A DNA stretch of 64,000 nucleotides from Acephala macrosclerotiorum (GCA_014904845.1 MU119219.1:186001-250000); one strand, 5' to 3'. Shown: positions 35,001 through 47,314, counted from the stretch's first letter. Numbers and translations: made by a program. Notes: generated by a model from the letters alone, not told the origin.

Positions 35001-35881
35001 GTCGTCGAATTTGAGGAGCTCCGTCATCCTTGCATGCTCCCCAATGTCACCGACTTCATTCCCAACGATGTTAAGCTTGGTGGCGATGCAGCGAATATCG
35101 ACTTGCTAACTGGTGCCAACGCCGCTGGAAAGTCAACAATACTCCGAATGGTGAGTTCTATTCCTGACTTTGAGGGATCATCACTAACATACCTCAGACT
35201 TGCATCGCTGTTATCATGGCACAGATCGGCTGCTATGTGCCCTGCGTGTCCGCGACATTGACTCCATGTGATCGAATCATGTCTCGTCTTGGAGCCAATG
35301 ACAACATCTTTGCGGCTCAGAGTACTTTCTTCGTCGAGCTTTCTGAGACCAAAAAGATCCTCTCGGAGGCTACCTCACGCTCACTTGTAATTTTGGATGA
35401 GCTTGGACGTGGTACGAGTTCATACGACGGAGTAGCTGTTGCTCAATCTGTTCTTCACCATATCGCTACGCACATTGGATGCGTTGGTTTCTTCGCAACT
35501 CATTACCACTCCATCGCAACCGAGTTTGCAGGTCACCCAGAAGTTGCACCAAAACGAATGCAAATTCATGTTGACGATGAGAACCGACAAGTCACGTTCC
35601 TGTACAAGCTTGAGGATGGTGTCGCGGAGGGTAGTTTCGGTATGCACTGTGCAGCTATGTGTGGTATCCCCAACAAAGTCATCGACCGTGCCGAAGTTGC
35701 AGCCAGAGAATGGGAGCATACGAGCAGATTGAAGGAAAGTTTGGACAAGGCGAGAAGTGGATGTTATATCCCACTTGGTGTACAAAGCGATGTGAGCTGG
35801 ATCCTTAAGGAAGCTCTAGCTGAGGATGGAGTCAAGGAGAGGGGATTGAATGTGCTTATGAAGGCTATTGCAAATTTGTAA
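32089..35881 (+). CDS. MSH6: DNA mismatch repair protein MSH6 (MutS homolog)
   Basis: Exons 32089-32671, 32731-35150 and 35198-35881 encode 1228 aa. MSH6 pairs with MSH2 (MutS-alpha) to recognise base mismatches and small loops in the nucleus. The N-terminus is disordered and basic with a PCNA-binding-like box, NGSILSFF (residues 24-31), then acidic stretches. The mismatch-reading motif is intact: KGKFYELYE with Phe-Tyr-Glu near residue 365. The connector, lever and clamp regions follow. The ATPase has Walker A GANAAGKST, immediately before intron 2, and downstream the Walker B LVILDELGRGTS and ATHYHS. The third exon starts TCIAVIMAQIGCYVPC, a conserved MutS block. Length and order match fungal MSH6. 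Confidence 0.96.
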
Positions 35882-36385
35882 GATATGGTGCGATACTGGC
35901 TGTGGGCTTATTTCTAGAGCGTTTTGGCGGGGCGTTGTGTATCTATTTGGGTTGCTTTGCTTTGGGTTGTATTTGATAATAGGCAGATGAGAGGAGCGTT
36001 CTAAAGATGTATATCCAATGCCATAGGAGCAAAAAGGAGAAGATTTGGACGAAGTGTCTTGTCAGCTTGTGATTGGATGTCGCACGTGATGATATTTATG
36101 GTCAGCTGCTCCTACTTCGTGACTCTTTCACACCTTCCTGGAATTACGACCAAGTTTGGTCTATCGCTCTTGTTATTTTTTATTTTGTTAAGCAATCACA
36201 CCTACCTTTTTGAGTTATATATCCTCACGTCCCCACGCTCATCACCCCGCAGCCGATCTCGGCCTGGCATCTCACTCACCGCAATACTGCACCCCCTCAA
36301 TCTCTAAGCGCCTGGACAACTCAGGCACCTTTCACTCAAACCAAACTCAACATCCCTCATTCTCATAGGGACTAAGACAGCAAAC
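35882..36385. other. Intergenic region
   Basis: MSH6 3' region followed by the pyrimidine-rich leader of the hydrolase gene. No other feature seen. Confidence 0.4.
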
Positions 36386-37486
36386 ATGGAGGAAAAGATA
36401 GGGCACCATCCCGAATCATATGTTGTCCATCCAAATGGGAAACACAAAACAACCCTCATCCTCCTCCACGGAACCTCAACCTCTGGTCCCGAATTCGCGG
36501 ATTCCTTTCTCGATTTTCCCTTCTCGTTCCCCTCTCCCTTCTCATCCAAACTCTCCCCATCCCAAATCGCCAACCAAGTCAAGAAAAACAGCCTCTGGGT
36601 CCCAGAATTAGAATTCTTCAAGACTCCGAAAACGAGTTTAAGGAAAGAGCTTGCGAAAGGAGGGGTGTTGGAGGGAGTGAAAGTGGTGTTCCCGACGGGG
36701 AGTTTGAAGAAAACTACTGTTTTTGGAGGGAGGGAGACGTGTGCTTGGTTTGATGTGCATGATTTCTCTGATAGGACGAGAGGGGAGGACGATCAGATTA
36801 TTGGGATGCGAGAGAGTTTGGGGTACCTGAAGGGTTTGGTGAAGGGGGAGGTGAGGTTACTTGACGGAAAAGGAGGAAAGGTGATATTGGGAGGATTCAG
36901 TCAAGGGTGTGCGATGGGTGTTGTGGGTGTTTTGAGTGGGGAATTTGAGGGTATGGGGTTGGGTGGATTTGCGGGGTTTAGTGGGTGGTTGCCTTTTCGA
37001 CAGCAAGTTGATGAGGTTATGAGTCGAGCAGATGTAGAAGGTGAGGTTGCTGAGAAGTTGGAGGGAGTTAAAAGGAAAGGGTTGCGAGGGTATTTGAGGT
37101 GGATGTGGACGTTCTTCCTGAGATTTTTGGGGAGGATATCGTGGTTACTACCTTGGGTTCTTCGAAAACATCTCATGAAAACTACCATGATCGAGGAAAA
37201 TGACGAAGGGGCTCGAAGGCGAAAGGCAGCAGTGCATTATATACGCACACTCCTCTCGTTACCATCTCGAAATCTCGACATTAGTCCGAAAATGCCGATT
37301 CTCCTAGGTCACGGAACATCAGATCAAAAAGTGAAGTACGAATGGGCATTACAAATGCAGCATTCGCTGATGGATATGGGGTTGAATGTGAAGGCGAGAA
37401 AGTATGAGGAGGTCGCGCATTGGTATTGTGAGGAAGAGATGAAGGATATGGTCAATTTCCTAAAGGACATGTGGAATCTGAAATAG
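36386..37486 (+). CDS. Acyl-protein thioesterase / carboxylesterase-like alpha/beta hydrolase
   Basis: Single exon, 366 aa. LILLHGTSTSG near residue 30 gives the oxyanion-hole HG motif; GGFSQGCAMG around residue 171 carries the nucleophile Ser; GHGTSDQKV around 312 has the acid; and VAHWY around 348 provides the catalytic His. This order matches the phospholipase/carboxylesterase family (APT1-like), which removes palmitate from proteins or hydrolyses small esters. The protein is longer than typical APT1 (about 230 aa) because of an insertion between the nucleophile and the acid containing a Trp-rich, basic, hydrophobic stretch (RWMWTFFLRFLGRISWLLPW), possibly a lid or membrane-contact segment. 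Substrate is unknown. Confidence 0.85.
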   Translation: MEEKIGHHPESYVVHPNGKHKTTLILLHGTSTSGPEFADSFLDFPFSFPSPFSSKLSPSQIANQVKKNSLWVPELEFFKTPKTSLRKELAKGGVLEGVKVVFPTGSLKKTTVFGGRETCAWFDVHDFSDRTRGEDDQIIGMRESLGYLKGLVKGEVRLLDGKGGKVILGGFSQGCAMGVVGVLSGEFEGMGLGGFAGFSGWLPFRQQVDEVMSRADVEGEVAEKLEGVKRKGLRGYLRWMWTFFLRFLGRISWLLPWVLRKHLMKTTMIEENDEGARRRKAAVHYIRTLLSLPSRNLDISPKMPILLGHGTSDQKVKYEWALQMQHSLMDMGLNVKARKYEEVAHWYCEEEMKDMVNFLKDMWNLK

Positions 37487-37632
37487 ATTCATCAACATTG
37501 AATGAAGGCAAGGAAGAGTGAAAATCAGGCTTTTGACAGAGTCTATCTACAACGAGGACGAATCAGGGACGAATCTTCTCGTCCAAGAAAAGATTCTAAG
37601 AAAAGAATGATCAAGCCGTTTCGAGTCGTGGA

Positions 37633-40600
37633 TTAAGAAGGGTTGATAAAGATCTTGACTTCGACCTCGTTGCTCCACCCAGCATCAAGATCAAGCTCCT
37701 TCCAAGCAGCCGCGACATCAATCTCGAGAACATGGGAATCAACTTTACTGGTTTGCACTGCGGAGAGGGGGATAACCTTTCCTTGGATGGTGATCATCAT
37801 GTCGTCTTTGAAGGAGATGGATGGGAGGGTGGAAATGTACAGTCCTGATATTGATTAGCACCAGACTTCATTAGGACTGGGAAGACACCTACCCAAGGTT
37901 CCCAAAGCCTTCACATTCGTATCAATCAAAATTCTCCCATTCTCTAACTTGGTCAACTTGTTGCTTGTGACAGCAGCAGCACCAGCCATCTTTCCCAGCA
38001 ACCCAAGGTTCGCGATCCAAGTCGTCTCCGATTTCTTATCGACGAATCCTCGTAATGGATATGCGGAAAGGATGTCATACCCACGTATACCCAATGAGAT
38101 GTGGACTAGCGCATCGCGATCAACTACTTGCATAGGCTTCGAAACAAGACCACTAGAGTGAGCCCGAACGATGTAGTACTGTGCCTCAACAACGCCTGGG
38201 AATTTGGAAAGTGGAATAAGCTCCGTGAGAGGTCTCTGGGTGACATTGAAGATGCCAACGATACCAGTTCCTGTAACCGCAGAGCCATGATATGTGCCGA
38301 CGAGGAGTAAATTACCGTCGTCGTAGCCGTTGTATTGATCCAAACTCTTTCCTACAACGTCAGGTCTGAAAATTACGGTCTTTCCACGTGGGGTAGGACC
38401 AGTCATCTGGTTGATGAGGTCAAGATCATGTTGGCCGGGGACGTCGGTGATGTAGATCGGGCCTCCACTGACACAGCGAGCTGCTGCGTGGAATCCGGAA
38501 TAGTCATGCACGGTTTGGAACATGTCCCAGTCCGGGATGAGGTTCAAGTGCTGTGTGAACAGGGAATTGTGTGCGTTGACGAAGATGTGCCAAGGATGGC
38601 TCGTAGGGATCTCGGGGAAGAAATCATCGGAGTTGCGGACTAAGTATGCTGGTCTATTTTGTGGCATTTGTGAGTGGAACAGAATTTGTGGTGTTTGGGA
38701 CATGCAAGAAATGGCCTTGATGCTGAAATGTCGAAGGGTAGAGACCGTCCAGGCATCGAGGTAGGTGGGAATCAGATCTCGTCTTGCTTTGGCAGAGACG
38801 AAAGTATCGGTCATGAATTGTGCACTAAGCAAATATTTAGCAGGCATATCTTCCGATAAAAGGTAAGAATACCCACTCTGTCTTGACTGCATCGACGCCA
38901 CAGGATGACAAGAAGCGGTAGAAGTCATCGTAGAATCTACCAACATCCTCCTTGGCAACAACCGTCATCTTGCCACCAAGAGGAAGATTCCTCCGCTCGG
39001 CATCTTCTCGAACAACTTCGACTGTCTTATAGGTTTTGGCGATCTTGCCGTCTGGGGAAAGGCCACCCCAGTATCCTAGTAGAGCGTGCCAAACTGCGAT
39101 GTGTTGAATACTTGGATGCTTTTCTCGGATGAGATTAACCATGTGCTTCAAGCCTTTGGGGAATGCTTCTTTTTCAGCTTCAAACTCGACCCACCCATGT
39201 TGGAACTGGCCATGACCGCGGTAATCAATTGACTGCCAGTTGTCATCGATGATGAAGTTCGTGACATTGATCTTGTTTTCAGCCAATGTCGTGACAGCTT
39301 TCAGGACTTTCTCCTCGGTAAGGCGTTGTCCGAGTGCATTCCAAGTGCCTGTTTCAACCACTAAGTCATAGAAAATGACTCGCATTTGCAGCACTCACAG
39401 TAAGTCAATCCATCGTACCAGTTCTCAGTCCATAGTTTGGTCTTCTCATCCCCTTCATTTAGGGCTTCAATTTCCTTCTGCTGCTGGCCACTAGCAGTCT
39501 CGGCCGCCGCTACAACATCTCTAGCATGGTACATGACGGCTGCATTGGCAGACTCAAAGTCGTCGCCGAAAGCGACCAACACTTTAGAGATCTTATCTTC
39601 GTCGCTATCGTTTCGGATCTGGTGTTTTGTGAGCATATATTCGAGAATTGACACGATAGGCATACATGGATGACAACGTTACCATCATTGTCACTCGTGA
39701 ACATAGTCATAACATCATCAACGCCGCTGATAGCGAGTAGTACTAAGTGCTTACCTGTAGTACTCAGGAAAGAGCACATGACAGCTTCTTTATCAAGTCC
39801 AAAGTGATCCTTGCCTTGTCGAGGTGCCAACCAGGGAGACCATATCCGGACCAAGGCAAACCATCTACTTGTGTCAGCACAAACACTGGAAACAGGTGAG
39901 GCATCATCTGCTTTATTGATGAACATGGACTGTGATACATCAAACAGCGAAAGGAAAGTGTCTACTAGATGTTGGTTGTGACTTACCTTGAGAACTTTCC
40001 GACTCCCCATGGGACACCAAATCGGATATCCTTGACCGTTGACTCCTCTCCCTGTGCAGCCTCGACTGAAGCCTCGACAGACCACAAAGTAGTTCCCGGC
40101 GATTGACTTCGATAATTCTTCGACTTCAACACCGGATTCAGCCCTTGAACATAGTCCCCCAACTCGCTGGATATGGCCTCCTGACCGGTCACAGTCCTCA
40201 GCAACACGACTCCATCTTGTGTACCTTGATGATCTTTCACCCATTTCCATGATTGGTCAGGGCCATTGCGGAATTTGAGGGTGAAGTTCGTTGGAAGATG
40301 AATGGCCAAAGGTGTAGTGAAATACAATCGAGTAAAAGTGGAGTTGGGGGTTTGTATTTCGGTAGGACGGCCCTGCTCGCCTCGCAAGGGATTCATTGGC
40401 ACCTCCCTCCAGTCCCCGCCATCGGAGTGCCAAAGTGATATCTGCCATGGATCTGAAGCTCGACTCTCGTCCACCCCAAGCAGAGCCGTGAATACGCTGG
40501 TGCTCTTCTCAATCTGCGTCACCTGACCCAAGGCAGGGTAGGTCGAGATATACGCCTTCATGCTGGGATCATCCGAAGACGGAGGACCTTTTTGCTTGGG

Positions 40601-40666
40601 AATATATTGAGCTTGGAAGACTTCGTTGCCGTCGGCTGCACTGATGAATGTCTTCTTCTCTGTCAT
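37633..40666 (-). CDS. GH36-type alpha-galactosidase / raffinose-synthase-family glycosidase
   Basis: Six exons on the minus strand: 40666-39987, 39864-39666, 39618-39399, 39348-38877, 38824-37893 and 37844-37633 (2715 nt, 904 aa; all donors are GT and phases agree). The start is MTEKKTF; an upstream in-frame ATG (40759) lies in a leader-like sequence. An N-terminal beta-rich domain is followed by a TIM barrel with TENWYDGLTYCTWNALG and VTNFIIDDNWQS; GVDAVKTDAQ, which contains the nucleophile Asp (KxD) and is created by the fourth splice; and a late WDMFQT...SGGPIYITD block with the probable acid/base. This is the raffinose-synthase/Sip1 branch of GH36. No signal peptide is visible, so it is probably intracellular and acts on alpha-galactosides. 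Confidence 0.92.
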
Positions 40667-41068
40667 CTTGGCTGTCTTTGAAATTGAATGGAATGCAAAA
40701 ATGATTTGTGAAGGTGAGAGAGGAAGTTTAGGAAAGGAACATACGGAGGAAAAGTTCACGAAGTCAGAGGATCAACGCAAGAGGCCGAAGACGGTACTTC
40801 GGTGTGCCATGCAGAGGAGATGCATAGAGGAGGCGCTTCGACTCACGTGGCAGTCGTCATGAGGTGGTCCTGCAGCGGGCCGTGAGATGATCCGTTACCT
40901 TAAACTCGGCTTGAGCGGCCGCTGGCGTCCGAAGCTCTTTTTCGAGAGACCAGAACATCAATAGTGTCACTAGTTGTATCAGTGATTTGTGGTTGATATT
41001 CATTTCCATTCGTTCATTTCGTTCATTTGGTGTCATTAATGCAGTTTTAACGCCCTCCAATAGCCGGC
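40667..41068. promoter_or_regulatory. Divergent spacer between the GH36 and TyrRS genes
   Basis: 0.4 kb between opposed starts, expected to hold both promoters. A CATTCGTTCATTTCGTTCATT direct repeat lies about 60 bp upstream of the TyrRS ATG. Confidence 0.4.
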
Positions 41069-43183
41069 ATGGCTCCTTCCTCCCTCCTTCGAGCTTCCAA
41101 ACGACCAGACCCCTATGTCTGCGCCAGATGTGCCTTCCGAGCTTCCAATGGTCTCAGCCAGACTACACGGAGATGGCTTGGATTGAAATATATGAACAAG
41201 GTGGCTGAGGCGGAGATAAGTTGGGGAGAAAGGGCATCCAGGATTCGCACTGGGCAGGAGAAGAGCATGCTCACAATCCTTGAGGAAAGAGGGCTAGTGC
41301 AGATCGTCACTGGGTAAGGCCCTCTGTCTGCGAAGTCTCACACATGAGAACGTGAATTGACGATCATTAGCAAGCGAAAAGATGTCGACAGGATGATGAC
41401 TGACCGACGGCTTGGGGCCTACGTAGGAATTGACCCTACAGCCCCCTCGATTCACGTCGGCCACATGATACCCCTCATGTCTCTGTTTTGGATGTATGTG
41501 AATGGTTATCATACTGTGTCGCTTCTTGGAGGAGCAACGGCGAAGATTGGAGATCCCACGGATCGACTCACGACTCGAGAGAAGCAGCACTCTTCCATTG
41601 GAACCGCGAACATGGCAAATATGCATATTCAATTAAAGAAGCTTTGGGTAAATGTGGAGGCGTATGGCAGAAAATACGGATACAAATGGGAATGGGCATG
41701 GCATCGCGAATTAATCAACAATAACGCGTGGTGGAACAGTCTGCCTATGCTGCAGGTTTTGCAGCTTCTGGGGCCGGGTATGCGTTTGGGCTCTATGTTG
41801 GCGCGCGATACGTGAGTGAAGGCCGAAATCTTATCTGCATAGGACGGCAAGGCTAATGTGTGCAGTGTAAAGAATAAGATGAGCAAAGGAGATGGTATGT
41901 CTTTTGCAGAATTCGCATATCCACTTATGCAGGCGTGGGATTGGTGGTACATGTTCCACACGAAAGGCATCCAGATGCAGATTGGCGGCTCCGACCAATT
42001 CGGCAACATCACAGCCGGCATCGACGCGGTGAAATACATTTCTACCCACCATCCAGACCCAAGCGTCAGAGATGAGGCTAGCGCTATTGGAGAACCCTTC
42101 GGCTTCACTGTACCGCTCCTCACCACATCATCGGGGCAGAAATTTGGAAAGAGCGCGGGCAACGCTATTTGGCTAGACGACGAGCAAACCAGTACCTTCG
42201 AACTTTACAAGTACTTCCTAGGGACTGCCGATGCAGATGTTGAGAAATACCTCAAGATGTTTACCTTCATGCCCCTCGAAAATATCACCACCTTGGTCAA
42301 CGAGCACATGAAATCACCAGAACAACGCAAAGCCCAACATAAACTTGCAGCTGAGTTTGTAGAGCTCGTTCACGGACGAGAAGAAGCCATCATGGCGGAA
42401 CAGCAGCATCACTTACTCTTCAAGAACCCCGGAAACTTATCAGCTTTAGCAAGGCTTGAGGAGGCTGCTGCCAAAGCTGGTTTTGTCCATCTCAATAACA
42501 AACCCCAGGCTAACATTAAGTTACCTCGATATGTCGTATTCCAAAAGAGTATTGCAAAGATCCTGTATGCAGCTGGGATTACAAGGTCAGCTTCTGAAGG
42601 CCATCGACTTGTCAACGAAGAAGGTGCCTACATAGGCACGCAGCCACACAAGAGGATGGAGCCAACGAACTCCGGCTACATCTCCTGGGGCAAGATAACT
42701 TCCTGGAAGCCTGAAGATACAAGGAAATTCCTCGTCCACGACGATCTCCTATTTCTCCGGAAAGGAAAGCACAACATCAGGATCGTGCAAGTCATACCAG
42801 ATGATCAGTATGCTCTGTCTGGAGAAACATATCCTGGTATGACGAGGGAGTGGAGACGTGGCGTTCTAAAGGCTATGCAAGTCAAGCAATCCATCCTTAC
42901 AGAGGAGAAGGCAAGCATTGATAAACTACTTGCGGAGGACGAGGCTTTTTTTAAGGAAGAAGCCAGAGCGAAATATGAGAAAGAGAAGGGCAGCAAGGAA
43001 TCGACAGCTATGAAAGAAGATGCTTCTGCAAGAGCGACAAAGGAGTCAACTATTCCTGAAAGAGACGCACTGGAAGAGGCGAGCGAGGCGAAAGAGAAAG
43101 CCGACTTGCCGAAGATAGATTTCGTTAAAAAGCCGAAGCCGGTTGAAGGGCAAGACCAGGCTAGTTGGGTTGACCGGCTGTGA
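41069..43183 (+). CDS. MSY1: Mitochondrial tyrosyl-tRNA synthetase
   Basis: Exons 41069-41313, 41371-41811 and 41866-43183 (667 aa). Attaches tyrosine to mitochondrial tRNA-Tyr. The N-terminus is basic and Ser/Arg-rich (presequence). Class I motifs: YVGIDPTAPSIHVGH contains the HIGH-like HVGH; GGSDQFGNITAG is the tyrosine-site QxxD region; KFGKSAGNAIWL is the KMSKS counterpart (KFGKS). An S4-like RNA-binding segment follows (ITRSASEGHRLVNEEGAYIG), then an acidic/basic low-complexity tail. In Neurospora the orthologue CYT-18 also helps group I introns splice; whether this one does cannot be judged here. Shares its promoter region with the GH36 gene. Confidence 0.94.
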
Positions 43184-43943
43184 GAAATTCTCCACTTGAA
43201 CATGCTAGTAGCGCGTGTAATATGTTTTGTATAATATGCACTTTACTTGTACATCTATGTTATGAATCCCAAGTTCTCAGTTCCTCCTTTGGTTTCTAGT
43301 CACGTGAAGACATGCATGCCAAACTACCTTCGTATTCACCATCTTCTTCGATTAGTCCAGTGAACTTAAATTTCTTGTGTTGGCTTGATACTTGTGTCTT
43401 GATGCTGGTCATGATGAGTTGTTTATTCGTTTACTCTTTTGCTCTCCTCACAACTCCACCATGATCACCCTCCTCGTCTGCAGAGCGCAACGTGTCAGCT
43501 AGAGATGTCAGGTCCGTCTTTTCGAAAAGACAAATCATGATATCTATTTAAGAAATCAACAACCTCTCTTGAAATTTTTCGAGTGCTGTTCTTCTCGTTG
43601 ATGCGGGGGAGTACTGGTGGCAGGTCGACATGAGTTTGTTATAAACATATCTAGCGCAATCACCTCGATATGTTCCTCCCATTTTTTCATCTGAACATTA
43701 GTTTACGCTAGGTGCCAAGCTGGGATTAGTGAATGATTTGGACATGACTGAGTAGCATAAATCGCCCTTGAGATTCTTCCTGCGCTGCATTTATCCATGA
43801 TCGCACCTTCTTTCGCAACCACATCTCAAGTCTTCAACAACGATCCCCTTCCTCAAGCCACAGCTTCGTCAGCAACAGCTCCTTGTACATCAAACCACTA
43901 TTGACCTCGCAGTCTTTCTCCATTTAACATCCGAGATACTACA
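43184..43943. other. Intergenic region upstream of F-box-like copy 1
   Basis: No gene. Its right end shares blocks with the region upstream of copy 2 (TTTTCATCTGAACATTA at 43684-43700 and GAGTAGCATAAAT at 43750-43762), showing that the tandem duplication included the promoter. Confidence 0.6.
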
Positions 43944-44890
43944 ATGTGTTTCTCTATGATCCTCGAAATGAGCGCAATGCGCATCCGCATCAGAGATGTC
44001 TTTGGTGTCGAGGTTTATGATGCCCTTGACACCCAATTGGGTACTGGCATCCCCAATATCTCTGCTACTGAAGCTCGAGCAAACAATATTGGCGCAAATA
44101 ACGCTGCAAGCATGGTTGTTGGCAAATCCTCCGTAACCACAATCCCATACACATTTAATTAACGCGTAACGCAATAGTCTCACGCGCAAACACCGACGCC
44201 TCCCTGGAGAAGCTACCCACGGAAATTTTACTCAAAATCTTCGACCTCGTCCGCTCGGCTGGCGGGGACCATTCCCGGGTTTCTCTTGCCCTCGCACATC
44301 CAGGTCTCTACCTTATTCTCAAAACCCACTATGAACCAGAACCAATTTTCGATCGCTGTGGCCGTGAAATCGAAGTAGAAGGAGTGACATGGCGCTGGGC
44401 CATGCAGTACATCATCAGCTCCTTCCTTGGTCCAGACTATCGCCGCCGCAATTACATGCCAGGATGGTATCGGTACGAGGGATCGGATACTGCTTTTGTC
44501 AAGCGAAGTATCTATGGGGATATTATGATGAGAAGGAGAAGGAATTGAATCTTCGCTGGAAGGACTGGAAGTATTTTCGTGGTTACGGCCTACTAAATCC
44601 TTTCGGTAAATACCACTTCTTGGAGTATTCCGCTGAAACTTTTGGAAGGAGTATACTAACTCTGGATACAAGTAAGGGTGAGGAGTGGTATAAAGACGCC
44701 ATCTAGAGTCGACTTCGGCGATGAGACGGAGCCTGGGTACGTTTACCATCAACCGAATAGAGATTTATATTCTATGGTCAGCTACGACAAGACTATGGAA
44801 TTGCATCGAACTGTTTGGGATAGTTTTGCGGAGTGGAGAGATATGGTGGGCTCTCACAGAAGCATTGGGAACCGATATGTGCCAAGTTGA
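43944..44890 (+). pseudogene. F-box-like protein, tandem copy 1, frameshifted
   Basis: Upstream paralogue of the gene at 45563. An N-terminal exon (MCFSMILEMSA...RIRIRD) is related to copy 2. A GTAACC donor and a TAG acceptor near 44176 would remove a short intron, but the phases do not agree. The next block reads LEKLPTEILLKIFDLV (F-box-like), then WRWAMQYIISSFLGPDY and EGSDTAFVKRSIYGD. At about 44517 the frame shifts by one to YYDEKEKELNLRWKDWKYF, and a later block (YDKTMELHRTVWDSFAEWRD) lies in yet another frame. F-box proteins link substrates to SCF ubiquitin ligases. With two or more frame conflicts this copy is probably dead. Confidence 0.68.
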
Positions 44891-45562
44891 GGCTGATCAG
44901 GATTCAGGATGGGAGACTGAGAGTGAGGACACAGGAGTAGAGCGTGAGGCTACAACATTGGAGATTGATGGTTCTCTTCGGCATGACGCCGATGAAGGCT
45001 CATGGTTGAATGGCGGAGGTGGTGAGTGGTGATTGCACTTTTGATCTTGACTTGTTAGGAAGACAAGAGGAAGACTTTGGTATGGAAATATCGCTATTGC
45101 CTTGTGAGTGTCACGTCCTCTGCTTGTATCTAGCTACTTCGTTCGGATGGTACTTGAGGGCATCTATTCGTTCAGCTAACCTGCTTATTCATAGCATGCG
45201 CGCAGATGCATATAATTAAGGACATTCGTGAAGTTTTTAGACTGTTGTCCATGTCAAAATGGGATTGCGACCAGCGCACTAGCAACGCGAACCCAGATTC
45301 CCTTCCATATATCTCGTCCCAGCTTTTCATCTGAACATTACTCAAGCTAGCAGTAACCGAGCGATTTTGTTTTGACCGAGTAGCATAAATAACCTTAAAG
45401 CATCCATTCTTTACGCGCATCTCTCGTTCGTCTTCCCATAATTACGTCTGCTTTTACCAACCAAATCGCACTATAAGCAACAACCTCCAAACAATAGCTC
45501 CTTCTACAATAGATCACCTCAGAGCAAATACTCTGAAGCAAATCAACTCGCAGAATTGCATT
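44891..45562. other. Spacer between the tandem F-box-like copies
   Basis: Contains the degraded 3' end of copy 1 and the promoter of copy 2. Shared blocks with the copy 1 upstream region are at 45324-45340 and 45378-45390. Confidence 0.5.
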
Positions 45563-46491
45563 ATGTGTTTTGCCATGAAAATCGCAATTAGCGCAGCGCG
45601 CATCAAAGATACGTTTGAGGTTGCCATCGGCTCACAATTCAATGCAAATACCCCTCGCGTTTCGACAACAACATATGCTGAGAAGACCATGAGCGGCAAC
45701 GCTCCTACCGTCCACGTTGGAGCAAACTCTTGTACAGACATGATAGGTAATCACTCCTCAACGACTCGACCTCAAACACACTTAGCTAATGCTAAACAGT
45801 CTTCCAAGAAACTCTTCAATCCTCAACCCTTGAGGCTATGCCATCCGAGATCCTAACCGACATATTCGAGCGTCTTCAATGCCGATCAGATTGGCACCAC
45901 ATTTCATTCGGCTTGGTCAACAAGCGCATGTACAACATTATGAAAGGATACTACCCCGAACCAATCCCCGATCGCTGGGGCGAAGGTTTCGAAAGCTGGC
46001 GATGGGCAAGGCAGTACATCATCGGAGAATTCCTCGGTCCTGAATATCGCTCCCGTGAATACCATCCTGACTGGCGCCAGGATGAAGGCAGTGACACCCC
46101 ATTCCTGAAGAGATCAATCTACGGCGATGAATGGGGCGACAAGGAGAAGGAGCTCAATGACCGTTGGTATGATTACAAACGTTTGTGGTGCGAGGAGCCG
46201 TACCTCCCTAAGCCTTTCGGGATGGGCGATAGCTGGTACAAGGAGGCAATCGACTTTGTGCGGGAGAGACGAGTAATTGAGAAAGACGAGGAAGACTTCG
46301 TCAAGGGTACTCATTTCAGTGTTAATAATTGCCTGCTTTTGATGAAGTCCCATGATAAGATCATGGAATTGCATGGGTCGGTTTGGGACCGCTTCGCGGA
46401 GTGGCGGGATCTCGTGGGCTTTGAGAGAATCAATGGACATGGACCTGAATCAGGATTGGAGAATGGCGAGGGATGGCGAATAATCTGGTAA
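45563..46491 (+). CDS. F-box-like protein, tandem copy 2, intact
   Basis: Exons 45563-45746 and 45800-46491 (53-bp intron, GTAATC donor, GCTAAT branch) encode 291 aa. The first exon is a short Thr/Ala-rich N-terminus. The splice creates LEAMPSEILTDIFERLQ followed by ISFGLVNKRMYNIM, an F-box-like motif of about 40 residues. The rest is a Trp/Tyr-rich region (WRWARQYIIGEFLGPEY, SDTPFLKRSIYGDEW, MELHGSVWDRFAEWRDLV) shared only with copy 1 in this window. It is probably an SCF adaptor of a lineage-specific fungal family; the substrate is unknown. The F-box call rests on the LPxEILxxIF pattern. Confidence 0.72.
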
Positions 46492-47251
46492 TAGAAGTAG
46501 ATGGCGAGAAAATTATTAAGTAGTGTTTTGGATTGCAGAGGGAGAGAGAATGATGGCACTCAGCCATCCAGAAGACGTCCACGGGATCATAGGAAGAGGC
46601 TAATAAATGTCCGAAGCCGCGCTCGTGGACTACTAGAGGAGGAAATTAATCACAAATTCAATTTTCAATAAGCGTGGACCATTTTCAAATTACTTCATGC
46701 GTCAGCACATTGATCTGATACAGTAAGGATTTCTGGTGGAATGATGACACAGAATCGCTGACTTTTCACGGCACTGGCATAGCACTTGTTGCAAAGCTTG
46801 TTCGAGTTATTAAACTGATGTTTTATACCCTGGGCAGCGGAGACTCGTCACTAATATTGAAATTTGAGAAGAAGGTAGTTTGGGCATTCGGAAAGGGGGG
46901 ACCTGATACGAAGCGAAAATAAGCGAGGTGACTTTCATTGACACTTTCAAGTTTGAAGGCCTTTTGACTACCATGGATTACCGTGGATATGTGGCATGTT
47001 GCATTTTCTATTGAGACCTGTCGAAAGAGCTTGATCGTGTAGCGTCTCGTCTTCAGCAACTTCATTTATGTATTCACCGGATTATCTAGTAGTACCCTAG
47101 CCGGGCTTCGGAGCCTCATCAGGCAGACTTCGATCAAGGTGTCCGACTCTGATCAAGCAGCTAGAATCTATGAAAGCAAGCATGACGTGCTAAGTCAGGG
47201 AGAAACGTCTTTCAAAGGAGACGCGCTGAGAAGGAGAAACACAAGTGGACA
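46492..47251. other. Intergenic region
   Basis: No convincing gene. A short minus-strand frame at 46823-47065 has no recognisable features. Confidence 0.4.
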
Positions 47252-47314
47252 TTGTCACCGATCAAAATAGATTGGTCACAACAAGGCAATACGGACACCT
47301 CCGCACGATCAGCG

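Noticed and set aside
38335..38859. Plus-strand ORFs of 60-100 codons inside the GH36 gene
   Set aside because: Antisense shadows of a well-supported minus-strand coding region.
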